Source: Pseudomonas protegens (GTDB lineage Bacteria > Pseudomonadota > Gammaproteobacteria > Pseudomonadales > Pseudomonadaceae). From it: DNA of 64,000 nt. The stretch lies in the NCBI RefSeq assembly GCF_003363755.1, contig NZ_CP031396.1, positions 1,674,001-1,738,000 on the forward strand. Direction: 5' to 3'. The translations under genes and the position numbers were made by a program. Positions within the stretch are counted from its first letter, which is position 1. Every line of letters begins with the position of its first letter. This document shows positions 17,640-25,685 of the stretch, in pieces. Under the pieces are notes generated by a model, which was not told where the DNA came from, did no database searches, and saw nothing but the letters and a program-made list of their open reading frames with translations.

Positions 17640-17646
17640 GATCGCC

Positions 17647-19479
17647 ATGACCACGACCGAACAGCTGAGTGCATTGAGTTCAATCCTGGCTCAAAGCGGT
17701 TTGCACAGCCTGTTCCAGCCGATCATTTCTCTCTCGCAGCGACGTATCCTCGGATACGAAGCCTTGAGCCGTGGCCCTTCCAACAGCCCCCTGCACTCCC
17801 CGGTCGCCCTGTTCGCGGTGGCCCGCCAGGCCGGGCGCCTGAGCGAACTGGAGTTCGCTTGCCGCCACAGCGCCTGCAAACGCTTCAGCGAGCAGCAATT
17901 ACCCGGCAAACTGTTCCTCAACGTATCGCCGGAATCCCTGCTGGAAGCGACCCATCAACCTGGCCGGACCCTGCAACTGCTACAGGACGTTGGCATTCCT
18001 CCAAGCCAGGTGGTGATCGAACTCACCGAACAGACCCCCATCGACGACTTTCAGCTGTTGCACAATGCCCTGCATCACTACCGGGACATGGGATTTTCCA
18101 TCGCCCTGGATGACCTCGGCGCCGGTTACTCCAGCCTGCGCCTGTGGTCCGAGCTGCGACCGGACTATGTAAAGATCGACCGGCACTTTATCGATGGTAT
18201 CCATCAGGACGCCCTAAAGCGCGAATTCGTCGGTTCAATTCTGCAGATCGCCAAGGCGTCTCGCGCCCAAGTGATAGCCGAAGGGATAGAGATGCTCGAG
18301 GAATTGGTGGTGCTCAGCGAAATGGGAGTGGATCTAGTCCAGGGCTACTTGCTGTGCCGGCCGCAGGAACAGCCGCCTCGGGATGCCCGGGCAATGATGC
18401 CCAAGCATGACCAAACCAGCGTGGCACTCAACGATGAAGGCAGTGACCTCAGCGCGCTGCTCAACGAACAGCCCGCCGTGGCCCGTAATACCCCGACAGC
18501 CAACGTGCTGGAAGCCTTTCGCCGGCAAGCCAACCTCAACTCTCTGGCAGTCCTCGACGAACAGGGCCACCCCTGCGGGATCGTCCACCGGCATTCGCTT
18601 TCAGATGCCCTGCTCAAGCCATTCGCTACCGATCTTTTTGCCCGCAAACCCATCAGCCGCCTGATGAATGACGACTTCCTTGCCGTCGAACTCAGCCAGT
18701 CCCTGCAGCAGGTGAGCCGCCTGATCACCAGTCGCGCCCGGCAACGCATCGAGGAAGACTTCATCATCACCCTCAACGGTCACTACCTGGGACTGGGACG
18801 GGTAATAGATGTGCTCAAGCTGATCACCGAACTGAAAATCCAGCAGGCGCGCTATGCCAATCCCCTGACCCTGTTACCGGGCAACGTGCCCATCCAGCAA
18901 TGCCTGACCCGCCTGCTGCAACAAGGGCAAGAGTCAGTGATCTGTTACGTGGACATCGACAGCTTCAAGCCCTTCAACGATATCTACGGCTATGGCCGTG
19001 GCGATGAAGTGCTGCTGTGCCTGGCCCAATGCCTGAATGATCGGGTCGACCCGAGTCGTGACTTCGTCGGGCATATTGGCGGGGATGATTTCTTGCTGGT
19101 GCTCGGACCTGAAGACTGGCAAAGGCGCCTGAACCAGTTGCTGGACGACTTTCACAGTCAGTGCCGACGCTTCTACCGCAGCGAACACCTGGAGGCCGGT
19201 TGCTTTGTCGCCCCCAACCGTCAAGGAGTGCGTCAGGAGTTCCCCTTGCTGTCACTGTCCATCGGCGTCGTGCACTTGTATCCACAGGCTTGTGGACTAC
19301 TGGATTCCAGCCAATTGGCAGAGCTGGCATCCCAGGCCAAGCATCATGCCAAGAATGTTCAGGGCTACAGCATCCACGTAATCGACAGTTTGGACGCTGC
19401 AGCCCGCATGGGAAGCGAGGCGCTCAACGAACCGATGCGGGATCGGAATCCACCGCCTGATTCAGTTGCATCAGCTTGA
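17647..19479 (+). CDS. EAL-CBS-GGDEF cyclic-di-GMP signalling protein
   Basis: A 610-residue soluble protein. The N-terminal EAL phosphodiesterase domain (about 1-245) keeps its active-site pattern: YEALSRG, LFLNVSPES, VIELTEQ, ALDDLGAGYSS, YVKIDRHF, AEGIE and QGYLLCRP. Tandem CBS-like modules follow (about 275-400, ANVLEAFRRQANLNSLAVLD), then a GGDEF domain (about 415-595) whose signature is GGDDF, a degenerate form. It probably degrades c-di-GMP, with the CBS and GGDEF parts sensing nucleotides. The ATG at 17647 was chosen over a TTG that lies in the hairpin loop. The 3' end overlaps the convergent next gene by 56 bp. Confidence 0.92.
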   Translation: MTTTEQLSALSSILAQSGLHSLFQPIISLSQRRILGYEALSRGPSNSPLHSPVALFAVARQAGRLSELEFACRHSACKRFSEQQLPGKLFLNVSPESLLEATHQPGRTLQLLQDVGIPPSQVVIELTEQTPIDDFQLLHNALHHYRDMGFSIALDDLGAGYSSLRLWSELRPDYVKIDRHFIDGIHQDALKREFVGSILQIAKASRAQVIAEGIEMLEELVVLSEMGVDLVQGYLLCRPQEQPPRDARAMMPKHDQTSVALNDEGSDLSALLNEQPAVARNTPTANVLEAFRRQANLNSLAVLDEQGHPCGIVHRHSLSDALLKPFATDLFARKPISRLMNDDFLAVELSQSLQQVSRLITSRARQRIEEDFIITLNGHYLGLGRVIDVLKLITELKIQQARYANPLTLLPGNVPIQQCLTRLLQQGQESVICYVDIDSFKPFNDIYGYGRGDEVLLCLAQCLNDRVDPSRDFVGHIGGDDFLLVLGPEDWQRRLNQLLDDFHSQCRRFYRSEHLEAGCFVAPNRQGVRQEFPLLSLSIGVVHLYPQACGLLDSSQLAELASQAKHHAKNVQGYSIHVIDSLDAAARMGSEALNEPMRDRNPPPDSVASA

Positions 19480-19846
19480 GCTCCGCCAGTGGATGCCCGG
19501 CCTTGGCCGAGAGCGTCCACCAACGGCTTGCCTCGGCAGCATCAGGAGCCTTGCTGGCGGAGCCGGCGAGGCTGATCACCCCCAATTGATAGGCGGCTTT
19601 ACCGTCACCGGCCAGAGCCGCCAGGCGCAGCAGGCGAATGCCCTCCTCCCGCGCCCCAAGCCCATGTCCACGAAAAGTCAGGATGTGCCCGTAGAAACTT
19701 TGCGCGTCGACATCCCCCAGATTGGCCATGCGTGCGAATTGCCCCTCCATCCACCGCCAACTGCGAGGTTCGCGGATAAACCACGGCCAATGAAACAACC
19801 GGCGCGCCAGCCAATAGCTGAGTCGTGCCTTGAGTCGCCAGAACAT
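19424..19846 (-). CDS. Sel1-like repeat protein
   Basis: A 140-residue protein with a hydrophobic, tryptophan-rich N-terminus (about 1-25) and two or three Sel1/TPR-like helical repeats (EEGIRLLRLAALAGDGKAAYQLGVISL and AEASRWWTLSAKAGHPLAELKL). Sel1 repeats usually serve protein-protein contacts; no specific role is known. Its last 56 bp overlap the end of the EAL gene on the other strand. It begins directly after the stop of the gene upstream and probably belongs to the same three-gene transcript. Confidence 0.8.
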   Translation of the reverse strand: MFWRLKARLSYWLARRLFHWPWFIREPRSWRWMEGQFARMANLGDVDAQSFYGHILTFRGHGLGAREEGIRLLRLAALAGDGKAAYQLGVISLAGSASKAPDAAEASRWWTLSAKAGHPLAELKLMQLNQAVDSDPASVR

Positions 19847-20218
19847 TCAAGCCTCCGCTGATTCGGGGTATTCATACTCGAACACGCGCACCACTTCCGA
19901 TGCGTGCCATGACGCAGCGGCCACGCCATCGGATGGCCCGGAAAAACGTCCCAAGCGCTCCACACACTCAAAGAACCCGGTACGAGGTAAACGGCTAGCG
20001 CCTTGGCTGATCACCAATGAACTGCGCAATGGCTGTTCGGCCCGGGCATCCAGGGCCGCCAGATGCTCCAGCGCGGCCGTCAGGGTTTGCATGGCTGGGC
20101 TAGGCAGCTGCAATCGCTCCAGCAATGCCCGGTAGGTTAAAAGATGGCGTTGGCGACGGGCTTGATCCAATTCGCCCAACAGCCCATCCCAGTGCTGACG
20201 ACTGATCCTTACACTCAC
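19847..20218 (-). CDS. Hypothetical protein, coupled to HTH regulator
   Basis: A 123-residue protein I do not recognise. It is mostly helical, rich in Leu, Ala and Arg, with no signal peptide or membrane segment, and ends in an acidic tail (VFEYEYPESAEA). The GTG at 20216-20218 overlaps the upstream gene's TGA and is preceded by GGGAG at five bases; an in-frame ATG at 20231-20233 would include that ribosome site. The three minus-strand genes here look like one operon with the HTH gene first. Confidence 0.7.
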   Translation of the reverse strand: MSVRISRQHWDGLLGELDQARRQRHLLTYRALLERLQLPSPAMQTLTAALEHLAALDARAEQPLRSSLVISQGASRLPRTGFFECVERLGRFSGPSDGVAAASWHASEVVRVFEYEYPESAEA

Positions 20219-20556
20219 GATTGCTCCCTCCACCCCGGCACCGTCAACTCCCAGGCCAGGCTGCGGCGAATCGCTGCGTCGGGTTGACGCTCGCCACTTT
20301 CAATCAGGGCCAGGTAAGACGGACTGATACCTACTTTGCGGGCCAGCGCCTCGATGGCGATGCCCTTCCCTTCGCGCAGATTGCGTAGTTGATCCAGGCC
20401 CGGAAGACTCTGGGCTGGTGGTGCCGCCTGAGAGGTTGCAGCGGCGTGTGGTTGTTGTTTGGTGAGGCCTGCGGCTATCAATAAAGCTTGATACTGAGCC
20501 CACGGCAGAACCGCATATTCGGGCTCGCCATCGCGTTCAATAATCTGAATATCCAT
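20215..20556 (-). CDS. Small XRE-family helix-turn-helix regulator
   Basis: A 113-residue protein. The N-terminus (MDIQIIERDGEPEYAVLPWAQYQALL) resembles the short beta-rich leader of many antitoxin-like regulators, and an alanine-rich linker leads to a C-terminal Cro/CI helix-turn-helix (about 55-108: LRNLREGKGIAIEALARKVGISPSYLALIESGERQPD). I chose the ATG at 20554-20556; six upstream codons are less likely. It is first of a three-gene minus-strand set and could regulate it. No toxin is recognisable next to it. Confidence 0.82.
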   Translation of the reverse strand: MDIQIIERDGEPEYAVLPWAQYQALLIAAGLTKQQPHAAATSQAAPPAQSLPGLDQLRNLREGKGIAIEALARKVGISPSYLALIESGERQPDAAIRRSLAWELTVPGWREQS

Positions 20557-20670
20557 TACTACCCCGTAGGACAACGACTCTTACCGAGTCGGACTTTTCC
20601 CTTGAAGTGTAATCCTAACAGCGGCGGCGGTCGCGGGGAGCATGATTGTTGAGAGAGCCAGTCAATCGCC

Positions 20671-21126
20671 TCAGTTTTTCCGCGGCCCCTCCAGCTGCAG
20701 CTGTTCCGGTGTATCCGGCAGGCGTTCAACCACTGCCAGTTTTTCCGGCATCTGGCGGTTGCGCCAGGCGCGGAAGGCACCAAGTTCGTCATCCAGGGTC
20801 TTCATCAACCACGCCAGCACGGCGATGTCGTCGAGCATGCCGAATACCGGGAGAAAATCGGGGATCGCGTCCACCGGGCTGAGGAAATACATCAACCCTG
20901 CCACTACCGATAGCAAAGCCTTGGGGCTGACAGCGCGATACTCACCTCGCCAGTAAGCCAGACACAGTGCCTGGAGCAGGCGCAGATCCTCCTTGACCTT
21001 GCCCAGACGGCCACCCTGGCTGGCCCCCTTGCTGGCCACGGCAAACAACAGCGTCGGTAAACGACCGCGGCTCAGCAACCGACCAGCCAGGGGCAGGAAG
21101 CGAGCAAAACTCCAGGGTGCTTTCAT
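20671..21126 (-). CDS. YkvA-family DUF1232 membrane-associated protein
   Basis: A 151-residue protein with the DUF1232 signature SVVAGLMYFLSPVDAIPDFLPVFGMLDDIAVLAWLMKTL, a hydrophobic hairpin that probably sits in the inner membrane. Family function is unknown. Starts at 21126, 21129 or GTG 21132 are all in frame; the ATG at 21126 has GGAG at five bases. A DnaA-box inverted repeat lies about 20 bp upstream and belongs to an element seen again at 38.2 kb. Confidence 0.85.
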   Translation of the reverse strand: MKAPWSFARFLPLAGRLLSRGRLPTLLFAVASKGASQGGRLGKVKEDLRLLQALCLAYWRGEYRAVSPKALLSVVAGLMYFLSPVDAIPDFLPVFGMLDDIAVLAWLMKTLDDELGAFRAWRNRQMPEKLAVVERLPDTPEQLQLEGPRKN

Positions 21127-21143
21127 CATCACTCCACTGAAAT

Positions 21144-21275
21144 GTTATCCACACAAATTGTGGATAACCTTGTGAACAGAGCTATTTTTCACAGCTGAAA
21201 GCCCCGTTTCATAAGGGCTTAGCTCAGATCGGGCGTTTTTTACTCACATAAAAAAACCCATAATTTCATTGACTT
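21144..21275. repeat. Conserved non-coding element, copy 1 (paired DnaA boxes, hairpin, T6/A7 tracts)
   Basis: In order: GTTATCCACA and TGTGGATAAC as a perfect inverted repeat (21144-21153, 21159-21168), each arm holding a consensus DnaA box; AAAGCCCC from 21198 and GGGCTT as a hairpin; T6 at 21236-21241; A7 at 21250-21256; CATTGACTT at 21267-21275. Measured from TGTGG, GCCCC lies at +42, T6 at +77 and CATTGACTT at +108. The copy at 38.2 kb has +42, +77 and +109. TTGACT could be a -35 box behind an A-tract, which would point rightwards. Confidence 0.7.
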
Positions 21276-21372
21276 GGCGGCCTTCACAGACTACCCACCG
21301 CCGATACCCAGTTCTGACCACCTACGATGGCGCCGGTTCGGAATATTTACCAGCAGTGGCCCGCAGAAACGA

Positions 21373-21398
21373 CAACGCCCCGTAAAAACGGGGCGTTG
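21373..21398. terminator. Probable terminator after the FKBP gene
   Basis: CAACGCCCCG (21373-21382) pairs perfectly with CGGGGCGTTG (21389-21398) around TAAAAA. On the minus strand it lies about 20 bp after the FKBP stop codon and is followed by TCGTTTC. The T-run is weak. Confidence 0.65.
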
Positions 21399-21417
21399 CT
21401 TCAGGCGCAGAGACAGG

Positions 21418-22131
21418 TTACTTGGCGGCGTCCTGCTTGGCTGGATCCTTGATACCCAGCAGCTCCAGTTCGAACACCAGAACCGAGTTGGCCGGGATCG
21501 ACGGGCTTGGGCTTTGTGCGCCGTAGGCCAGATCGCTAGGGATGTACAGCTTGTACTTCTCACCCACGTGCATCAGTTGCAGACCTTCAACCCAACCCGG
21601 GATGACGCCACTGACAGGCAGATCGATCGGGCTGCCACGCTCTACCGAGCTGTCGAATACAGTACCGTTGGTCAAAGTACCGGTGTAGTGAACCGTGACC
21701 ACGTCAGTCGACTTGGGCTGAGGACCATCAGCCTTCTTCAGCACTTCGTACTGCAGGCCGGAAGCAGTGGTAGTCACGCCGGTTTTCTTACCGTTTTCCT
21801 CGAGGAACTTCTTGCCGGCAGCAGCCGACTCTTCACTCATCTTGGCCATGCGCTCTTCGGCACGCTTTTGCAGCGCGGCAAAGGCTTCAACCAGTTCCTC
21901 ATCCTTCAGCTTCTGTTCTTTCTTGCCGACGGCATCTTCGATGCCCTGGGCTACCGCTTTGGAATCCAGGTCATCCATGCCTTCTTGGGCGAGACTCTTG
22001 CCCATGTTCAGGCCGATACCGTAGGAAGCTTTTTGCGCCGGGGTTTTCAGCTCTACGCTGGTCTGCGAGTCACACCCCGCAAGTACCAGGCTAACCAGGG
22101 CCACCGCCGCCGCCAACCGATGCTGTTTCAT
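21418..22131 (-). CDS. FKBP-type peptidyl-prolyl cis-trans isomerase, lipoprotein
   Basis: A 237-residue isomerase of the FkpA/FklB/Mip type. A lipoprotein signal ends in LAGC (cysteine near residue 20), followed by the helical dimerisation domain (about 30-115) and the C-terminal FKBP domain (about 120-230: VTVHYTGTLTNGTVFDSSVERGSPIDLPVSGVIPGWVEGL ... YGAQSPSPSIPANSVLVFELEL). It assists folding of envelope proteins in the periplasm, tethered by lipid. Length fits the family. It stands alone, with a hairpin downstream. Confidence 0.92.
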   Translation of the reverse strand: MKQHRLAAAVALVSLVLAGCDSQTSVELKTPAQKASYGIGLNMGKSLAQEGMDDLDSKAVAQGIEDAVGKKEQKLKDEELVEAFAALQKRAEERMAKMSEESAAAGKKFLEENGKKTGVTTTASGLQYEVLKKADGPQPKSTDVVTVHYTGTLTNGTVFDSSVERGSPIDLPVSGVIPGWVEGLQLMHVGEKYKLYIPSDLAYGAQSPSPSIPANSVLVFELELLGIKDPAKQDAAK

Positions 22132-22326
22132 GCTATTTCCTTGTTCATGCGCCTAAAGGGCAATCGAATAAAGCCGCGAGCTTATCAGGCGACCACGACC
22201 AATGGCTACCGGCGTAAGAGTAGTAAATGTCCGATAAGTTCACGTCTTTAAACACGTTTTATGCTTTGGGGAACGCCCGCTCAGGCGGCTCGGTGAGGCG
22301 CTGGAACGAGCGCGAATAACCATAGC

Positions 22327-22345
22327 GCAAGTAATGGCTACTTGC
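22327..22345. promoter_or_regulatory. Inverted repeat upstream of the cytochrome gene
   Basis: GCAAGTA and TACTTGC (7 bp arms, 5-bp spacer) lie 54 bp before the start of the dihaem cytochrome gene. This may be an operator. The rest of the 22132-22398 gap shows no clear feature. Confidence 0.35.
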
Positions 22346-22398
22346 CGCGTCAGAGACGCTCAGGCATAAGGAAAGCAAATTCGACAAGGACGTACATC

Positions 22399-24207
22399 TT
22401 GCGCCTCATCTACCGTGTATTGCTGTTGATTGCCGTGTTGATCGGCATAGCCCTGGCCGTGGTTGTGTACTACATCGCCAACCCCAAGCTTCCCGACTAT
22501 GTGCCCGTCGAGCAGGTGCACTATCTGGACCAGTGGGACGCTGCCGATCGCCAGACGTACTATTTCACCCCCCAAGGCACTCAAGTCAAAGGCCTGCGCT
22601 ATGAATGGTTCACCGCCCTGGAGCTGCCCTTCTCCAAGCAGTCCTTTGCAGCGCCGGAGTACCTGGCACGCTTCGGGTTCCTGGTTCAGCCCGGACAGAA
22701 AGCCACCGCGCAGAATCCCGGCAACCTGCCAGTAGGGTTCGCCCGACACCAGAACCCAGGCAGCCCGGAACAGTACCTGGACATCACCTGCGCCGCCTGC
22801 CACACCGGGGAACTGCGCTTCAACCATCAGGCATTGCGAATCGATGGCGGATCGGCGCAACACGTCCTGCCCTCCAGCGTGCCAACCCTGCGCGGCGGCA
22901 GCTTCGGCCAGGCGCTGGTAGCCAGTCTGGCCACCACCTATTACAACCCATGGAAATTCGAGCGTTTCGCCCGCAAAGTGCTGGGCGCAGACTATGACGC
23001 GCAACATGAACAACTGCGCAAGGATTTCAAGGCCTCGCTGGACACCTTCCTCCGAGTCGCCTGGAACGACACCCATCGTGGCCTCTATCCCACCGAGGAA
23101 GGCCCGGGCCGTACCGATGCCTTCGGCCGCATAGCCAACGCCAGTTTCGGCGATGCCATTTCTGCGCAGAACTATCGGATCGCCAACGCCCCGGTGGATT
23201 ACCCACAACTGTGGGACATCTGGACCTTCGATTGGGTGCAGTGGAACGGTTCCGCACAGCAACCCATGGCCCGCAACATTGGCGAGGCTCTGGGGGTCGG
23301 TGCCACCCTCAATCTGTTCGACAGCAACGGCCAGCCCCTCACCGGCGATGCCCGCTACCCGTCCAGTGTGCGGGTTCGCGACCTTAACCATATAGAAGAA
23401 ACCTTGCAGCGCCTGAAGCCTCCCACATGGCCTGAGGCACTGCTGGGCACTGTCGATAAACCTCTGGCTGCCAAGGGCCGCGACCTGTTCGCCAGCCACT
23501 GCGCCGGCTGTCACCTACCGACAGTGAGCGAGAGCAACGGCCGCCCAGTGCAGCAACTGAAGATGCTCCCGGTTTCGGTGATTGGTACCGACCCGAACTC
23601 CGCCAGCAACATCGCCGACTTGCGCTATGACCTGAGCGCCCTGCAATGGGACACCGCCGAACTGGCCAAGTCCAACGTCGAACTGCACCCGACGCCCACT
23701 GAACCACTTGACCTGCGCCAACTCTCGGCCGCGAAGGGCCTGGCCTATATCACCGCCTTCGTCGAGGAACGTGCCTACCGAGATGCCAAGGTCACTCCCG
23801 AGGAACGGCCACGGCTGGATGGCTATGGCCTGCCGATCGGCGTACGGGAGCTGCGTGCCTACAAGGCCCGGCCACTGGCTGGGGTCTGGGCGACACCGCC
23901 TTACCTGCACAACGGCTCGGTGCCCAACCTGTATCAACTGCTTTCGCCCCAATCCGAACGCTCCACCACCTTCTATCGAGGCACCTTCGAATACGATCCC
24001 AAGCACCTGGGCTATCGCCCGGAAGCCTTCAAGAATGGCTTTGAATTCGATACCCGCATCAGCGGCAACCACAACAGCGGCCACGAATTCCGTGCCGGCC
24101 AGCGTGGCAACGGCGTCATCGGCCCTCTGCTGCAACCCGAAGAGCGCTGGGCGCTGCTGGAATACTTGAAAGTGCTAGGCGGACCGCTGGAGTCACAACT
24201 GCCATGA
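22399..24207 (+). CDS. Membrane-anchored dihaem c-type cytochrome (cytochrome c peroxidase/RoxA-like)
   Basis: A 602-residue protein anchored by an N-terminal helix (about 5-27) with the rest in the periplasm. Two CXXCH haem c sites are visible: C131-AACH and C368-AGCH. The late HNGSVPNLYQLLSP segment is typical of dihaem peroxidase-like and RoxA-like proteins. I start at TTG 22399, which follows AAGGA at nine bases and gives MRLIYRVLLLI; a TTG at 22342 adds 19 residues without a ribosome site. The stop overlaps the catalase-like gene (ATGA), so the two proteins probably work together. Substrate unknown; peroxide or lipid oxidation is possible. Confidence 0.83.
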   Translation: MRLIYRVLLLIAVLIGIALAVVVYYIANPKLPDYVPVEQVHYLDQWDAADRQTYYFTPQGTQVKGLRYEWFTALELPFSKQSFAAPEYLARFGFLVQPGQKATAQNPGNLPVGFARHQNPGSPEQYLDITCAACHTGELRFNHQALRIDGGSAQHVLPSSVPTLRGGSFGQALVASLATTYYNPWKFERFARKVLGADYDAQHEQLRKDFKASLDTFLRVAWNDTHRGLYPTEEGPGRTDAFGRIANASFGDAISAQNYRIANAPVDYPQLWDIWTFDWVQWNGSAQQPMARNIGEALGVGATLNLFDSNGQPLTGDARYPSSVRVRDLNHIEETLQRLKPPTWPEALLGTVDKPLAAKGRDLFASHCAGCHLPTVSESNGRPVQQLKMLPVSVIGTDPNSASNIADLRYDLSALQWDTAELAKSNVELHPTPTEPLDLRQLSAAKGLAYITAFVEERAYRDAKVTPEERPRLDGYGLPIGVRELRAYKARPLAGVWATPPYLHNGSVPNLYQLLSPQSERSTTFYRGTFEYDPKHLGYRPEAFKNGFEFDTRISGNHNSGHEFRAGQRGNGVIGPLLQPEERWALLEYLKVLGGPLESQLP

Positions 24208-25373
24208 AACTCGATCTCGCAAGAAAACGACCGTCACTGCTGGCCAGGCTCTGGCTAAGCCTCAGTGCATTGCTGGGCAAGACTCTGTTATTGCTGGCTG
24301 GCATCGGCCTGCTGGGTTGGGCCCTGGGCAGCGCCTGGTTCGCCTGGCAGCACCGTGGTCCGGTGGCAGTGCAGGAGCAGATTCCCGCCGATGAAGCCGC
24401 ACGCACCCAGGACATCATCCAGACCGCCGTACGCATCGTCGATCAACACCGCGAAGGCACGCGCTACCTGCGCGATGCCCACGCCAAGGCTCATGGCTGC
24501 GTGAAAGCCGAGGTCCAGGTGCTCAAGGACCTGAATTCGGAACTGCGCCAGGGTGTATTCGCCAACCCCGGCCAGACCTGGCAAGCGACCGTGCGTTTGT
24601 CCAACGGCAATGCCTATCCGCAGTTCGACAGCATTCGCGATGCCCGCGGCATGGCGATCAAACTGCTGGATGTTCCTGGGCAACAGCTGATCCCCGCGGA
24701 ATCGGCGCGACGCGAGCAGGACTTCGTGATGTTCAATCATCCGAACTTCTTCGTCAGCGATGTGGCGGAGTATCAACAAAACATTGCCGCCCAAGCGGAT
24801 GGCAAGAAAGTCGGCGCCTTCTTCCCTGGCTGGGATCCTCGCAGCTGGCAGATCCGCCATCTGTTCATCGCCTTGGCCACGTTGTCACCAGCACCAGCCA
24901 GCCCGACCCAGACGACCTACTTTTCGGTCTCGCCCTACAAGTTCGGTAACGCCAACGCCAAGTTCCGGGTCATGCCAGACCCGGACAGCTGCCCGGCCTA
25001 CAGCTTGCCAGCGCAGAACCAGGACCTGCCCAACTTCTTGCGCAGCGCACTGACCCAGCAGCTCTCCACCGATCGGATGCCAGCCTGCTTCGTGCTGCAG
25101 ATCCAGCGCCAGGATCCGAGCCGGTTCATGCCGATCGAAGACACCAGCATCGAGTGGAAAGAAAGCGACGCACCGTTTGAAACCGTGGCCCGATTGACGA
25201 TCCCCGCCCAGGACTTCGACACTCCTGCGCAAAACCTCGCCTGCGACAATCAATCCTTCAATCCCTGGTTCGGCATTGAGGCCCATCGCCCTATCGGTGG
25301 TATCAACCGCTTGCGCAAAGCGGTCTACGAAGCTGTCAGTGACTACCGGCACAGCCGTAACGCCGAGCAGTAA
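24204..25373 (+). CDS. Catalase-like haem protein with N-terminal membrane anchor
   Basis: A 389-residue protein of the small catalase-related group. An N-terminal transmembrane segment (about 20-48) is followed by a catalase fold with the probable distal histidine in YLRDAHAKAHGCVKAEV, the segment DARGMAIKLLDVPG and TTYFSVSPYKFGNANAKFRV. It lacks much of the C-terminal part of true catalases (about 480 residues), like SrpA and allene-oxide-synthase-like members. It overlaps the dihaem cytochrome gene by four bases. Together they suggest periplasmic handling of peroxides or lipid hydroperoxides; this is inference. Confidence 0.8.
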   Translation: MKLDLARKRPSLLARLWLSLSALLGKTLLLLAGIGLLGWALGSAWFAWQHRGPVAVQEQIPADEAARTQDIIQTAVRIVDQHREGTRYLRDAHAKAHGCVKAEVQVLKDLNSELRQGVFANPGQTWQATVRLSNGNAYPQFDSIRDARGMAIKLLDVPGQQLIPAESARREQDFVMFNHPNFFVSDVAEYQQNIAAQADGKKVGAFFPGWDPRSWQIRHLFIALATLSPAPASPTQTTYFSVSPYKFGNANAKFRVMPDPDSCPAYSLPAQNQDLPNFLRSALTQQLSTDRMPACFVLQIQRQDPSRFMPIEDTSIEWKESDAPFETVARLTIPAQDFDTPAQNLACDNQSFNPWFGIEAHRPIGGINRLRKAVYEAVSDYRHSRNAEQ

Positions 25374-25386
25374 GCCCTGAAACAAG

Positions 25387-25412
25387 AAAAGCGGCCTGCG
25401 GGCCGCTTTTTG
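25387..25412 (+). terminator. Intrinsic terminator after the cytochrome/catalase-like pair
   Basis: AAAAGCGGCC-TGC-GGGCCGCTTTTT forms a strong GC stem flanked by A and T tracts, 14 bp after the stop codon. Confidence 0.85.
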
Positions 25413-25451
25413 GGGTGCCGGATTTGCCTAAAGCCAAACCCCAGACAGCAA

Positions 25452-25473
25452 AAAGCCCGCGTTAGCGGGCTTT
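25452..25473 (-). terminator. Terminator after tRNA-Asp, copy A
   Basis: AAAGCCCGC and GCGGGCTTT pair around a four-base loop; read on the minus strand the stem is followed by TTTTTGCTG. The same structure recurs 359 bp further on. Confidence 0.8.
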
Positions 25474-25513
25474 CCGTGATGACCTGGCGTTCAGTGTTCC
25501 AGGTTATCGAATA

Positions 25514-25590
25514 TGGCGCAGCGGACGGGACTCGAACCCGCGACCCCCGGCGTGACAGGCCGGTATTCTAACCGACTGAACTACCGCTGC
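25514..25590 (-). tRNA. tRNA-Asp (GTC), copy A
   Basis: A 77-nt tRNA with encoded CCA. The acceptor stem is GCAGCGG/CCGCTGC, the anticodon loop CTGTCAC carries GTC, and the T-arm holds GGTTCGAGTCC. It follows tRNA-Val on the minus strand by 19 nt. Confidence 0.96.
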
Positions 25591-25609
25591 GCGTAGCGTT
25601 GAAAGTAAG

Positions 25610-25685
25610 TGGTGGGTGATGACGGGATCGAACCGCCGACATTCTGCTTGTAAGGCAGACGCTCTCCCAGCTGAGCTAATCACCC
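25610..25685 (-). tRNA. tRNA-Val (TAC), copy A
   Basis: A 76-nt tRNA with encoded CCA; acceptor GGGTGAT/ATCACCC, anticodon loop CTTACAA (TAC), T-arm GGTTCGATCCC. It is first in the minus-strand Val-Asp transcript. Confidence 0.96.

Noticed and set aside
18407..18664. Extra plus-strand frame inside the EAL-CBS-GGDEF gene
   Set aside because: It is out of frame with the intact domain sequence and has no ribosome site or homology that I can see.
19847..20556. Toxin-antitoxin system
   Set aside because: The HTH partner shows no known toxin fold or catalytic motif, so it is listed only as a coupled pair.
21144..21168. Paired DnaA boxes as a replication origin
   Set aside because: No dnaA, dnaN, gidA or rpmH gene and no AT-rich unwinding repeat cluster is nearby; two boxes alone do not make an origin.
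22360..23514. A 384-codon open frame on the minus strand
   Set aside because: It is antisense to the dihaem cytochrome, whose haem motifs and neighbour overlap fix the real frame.
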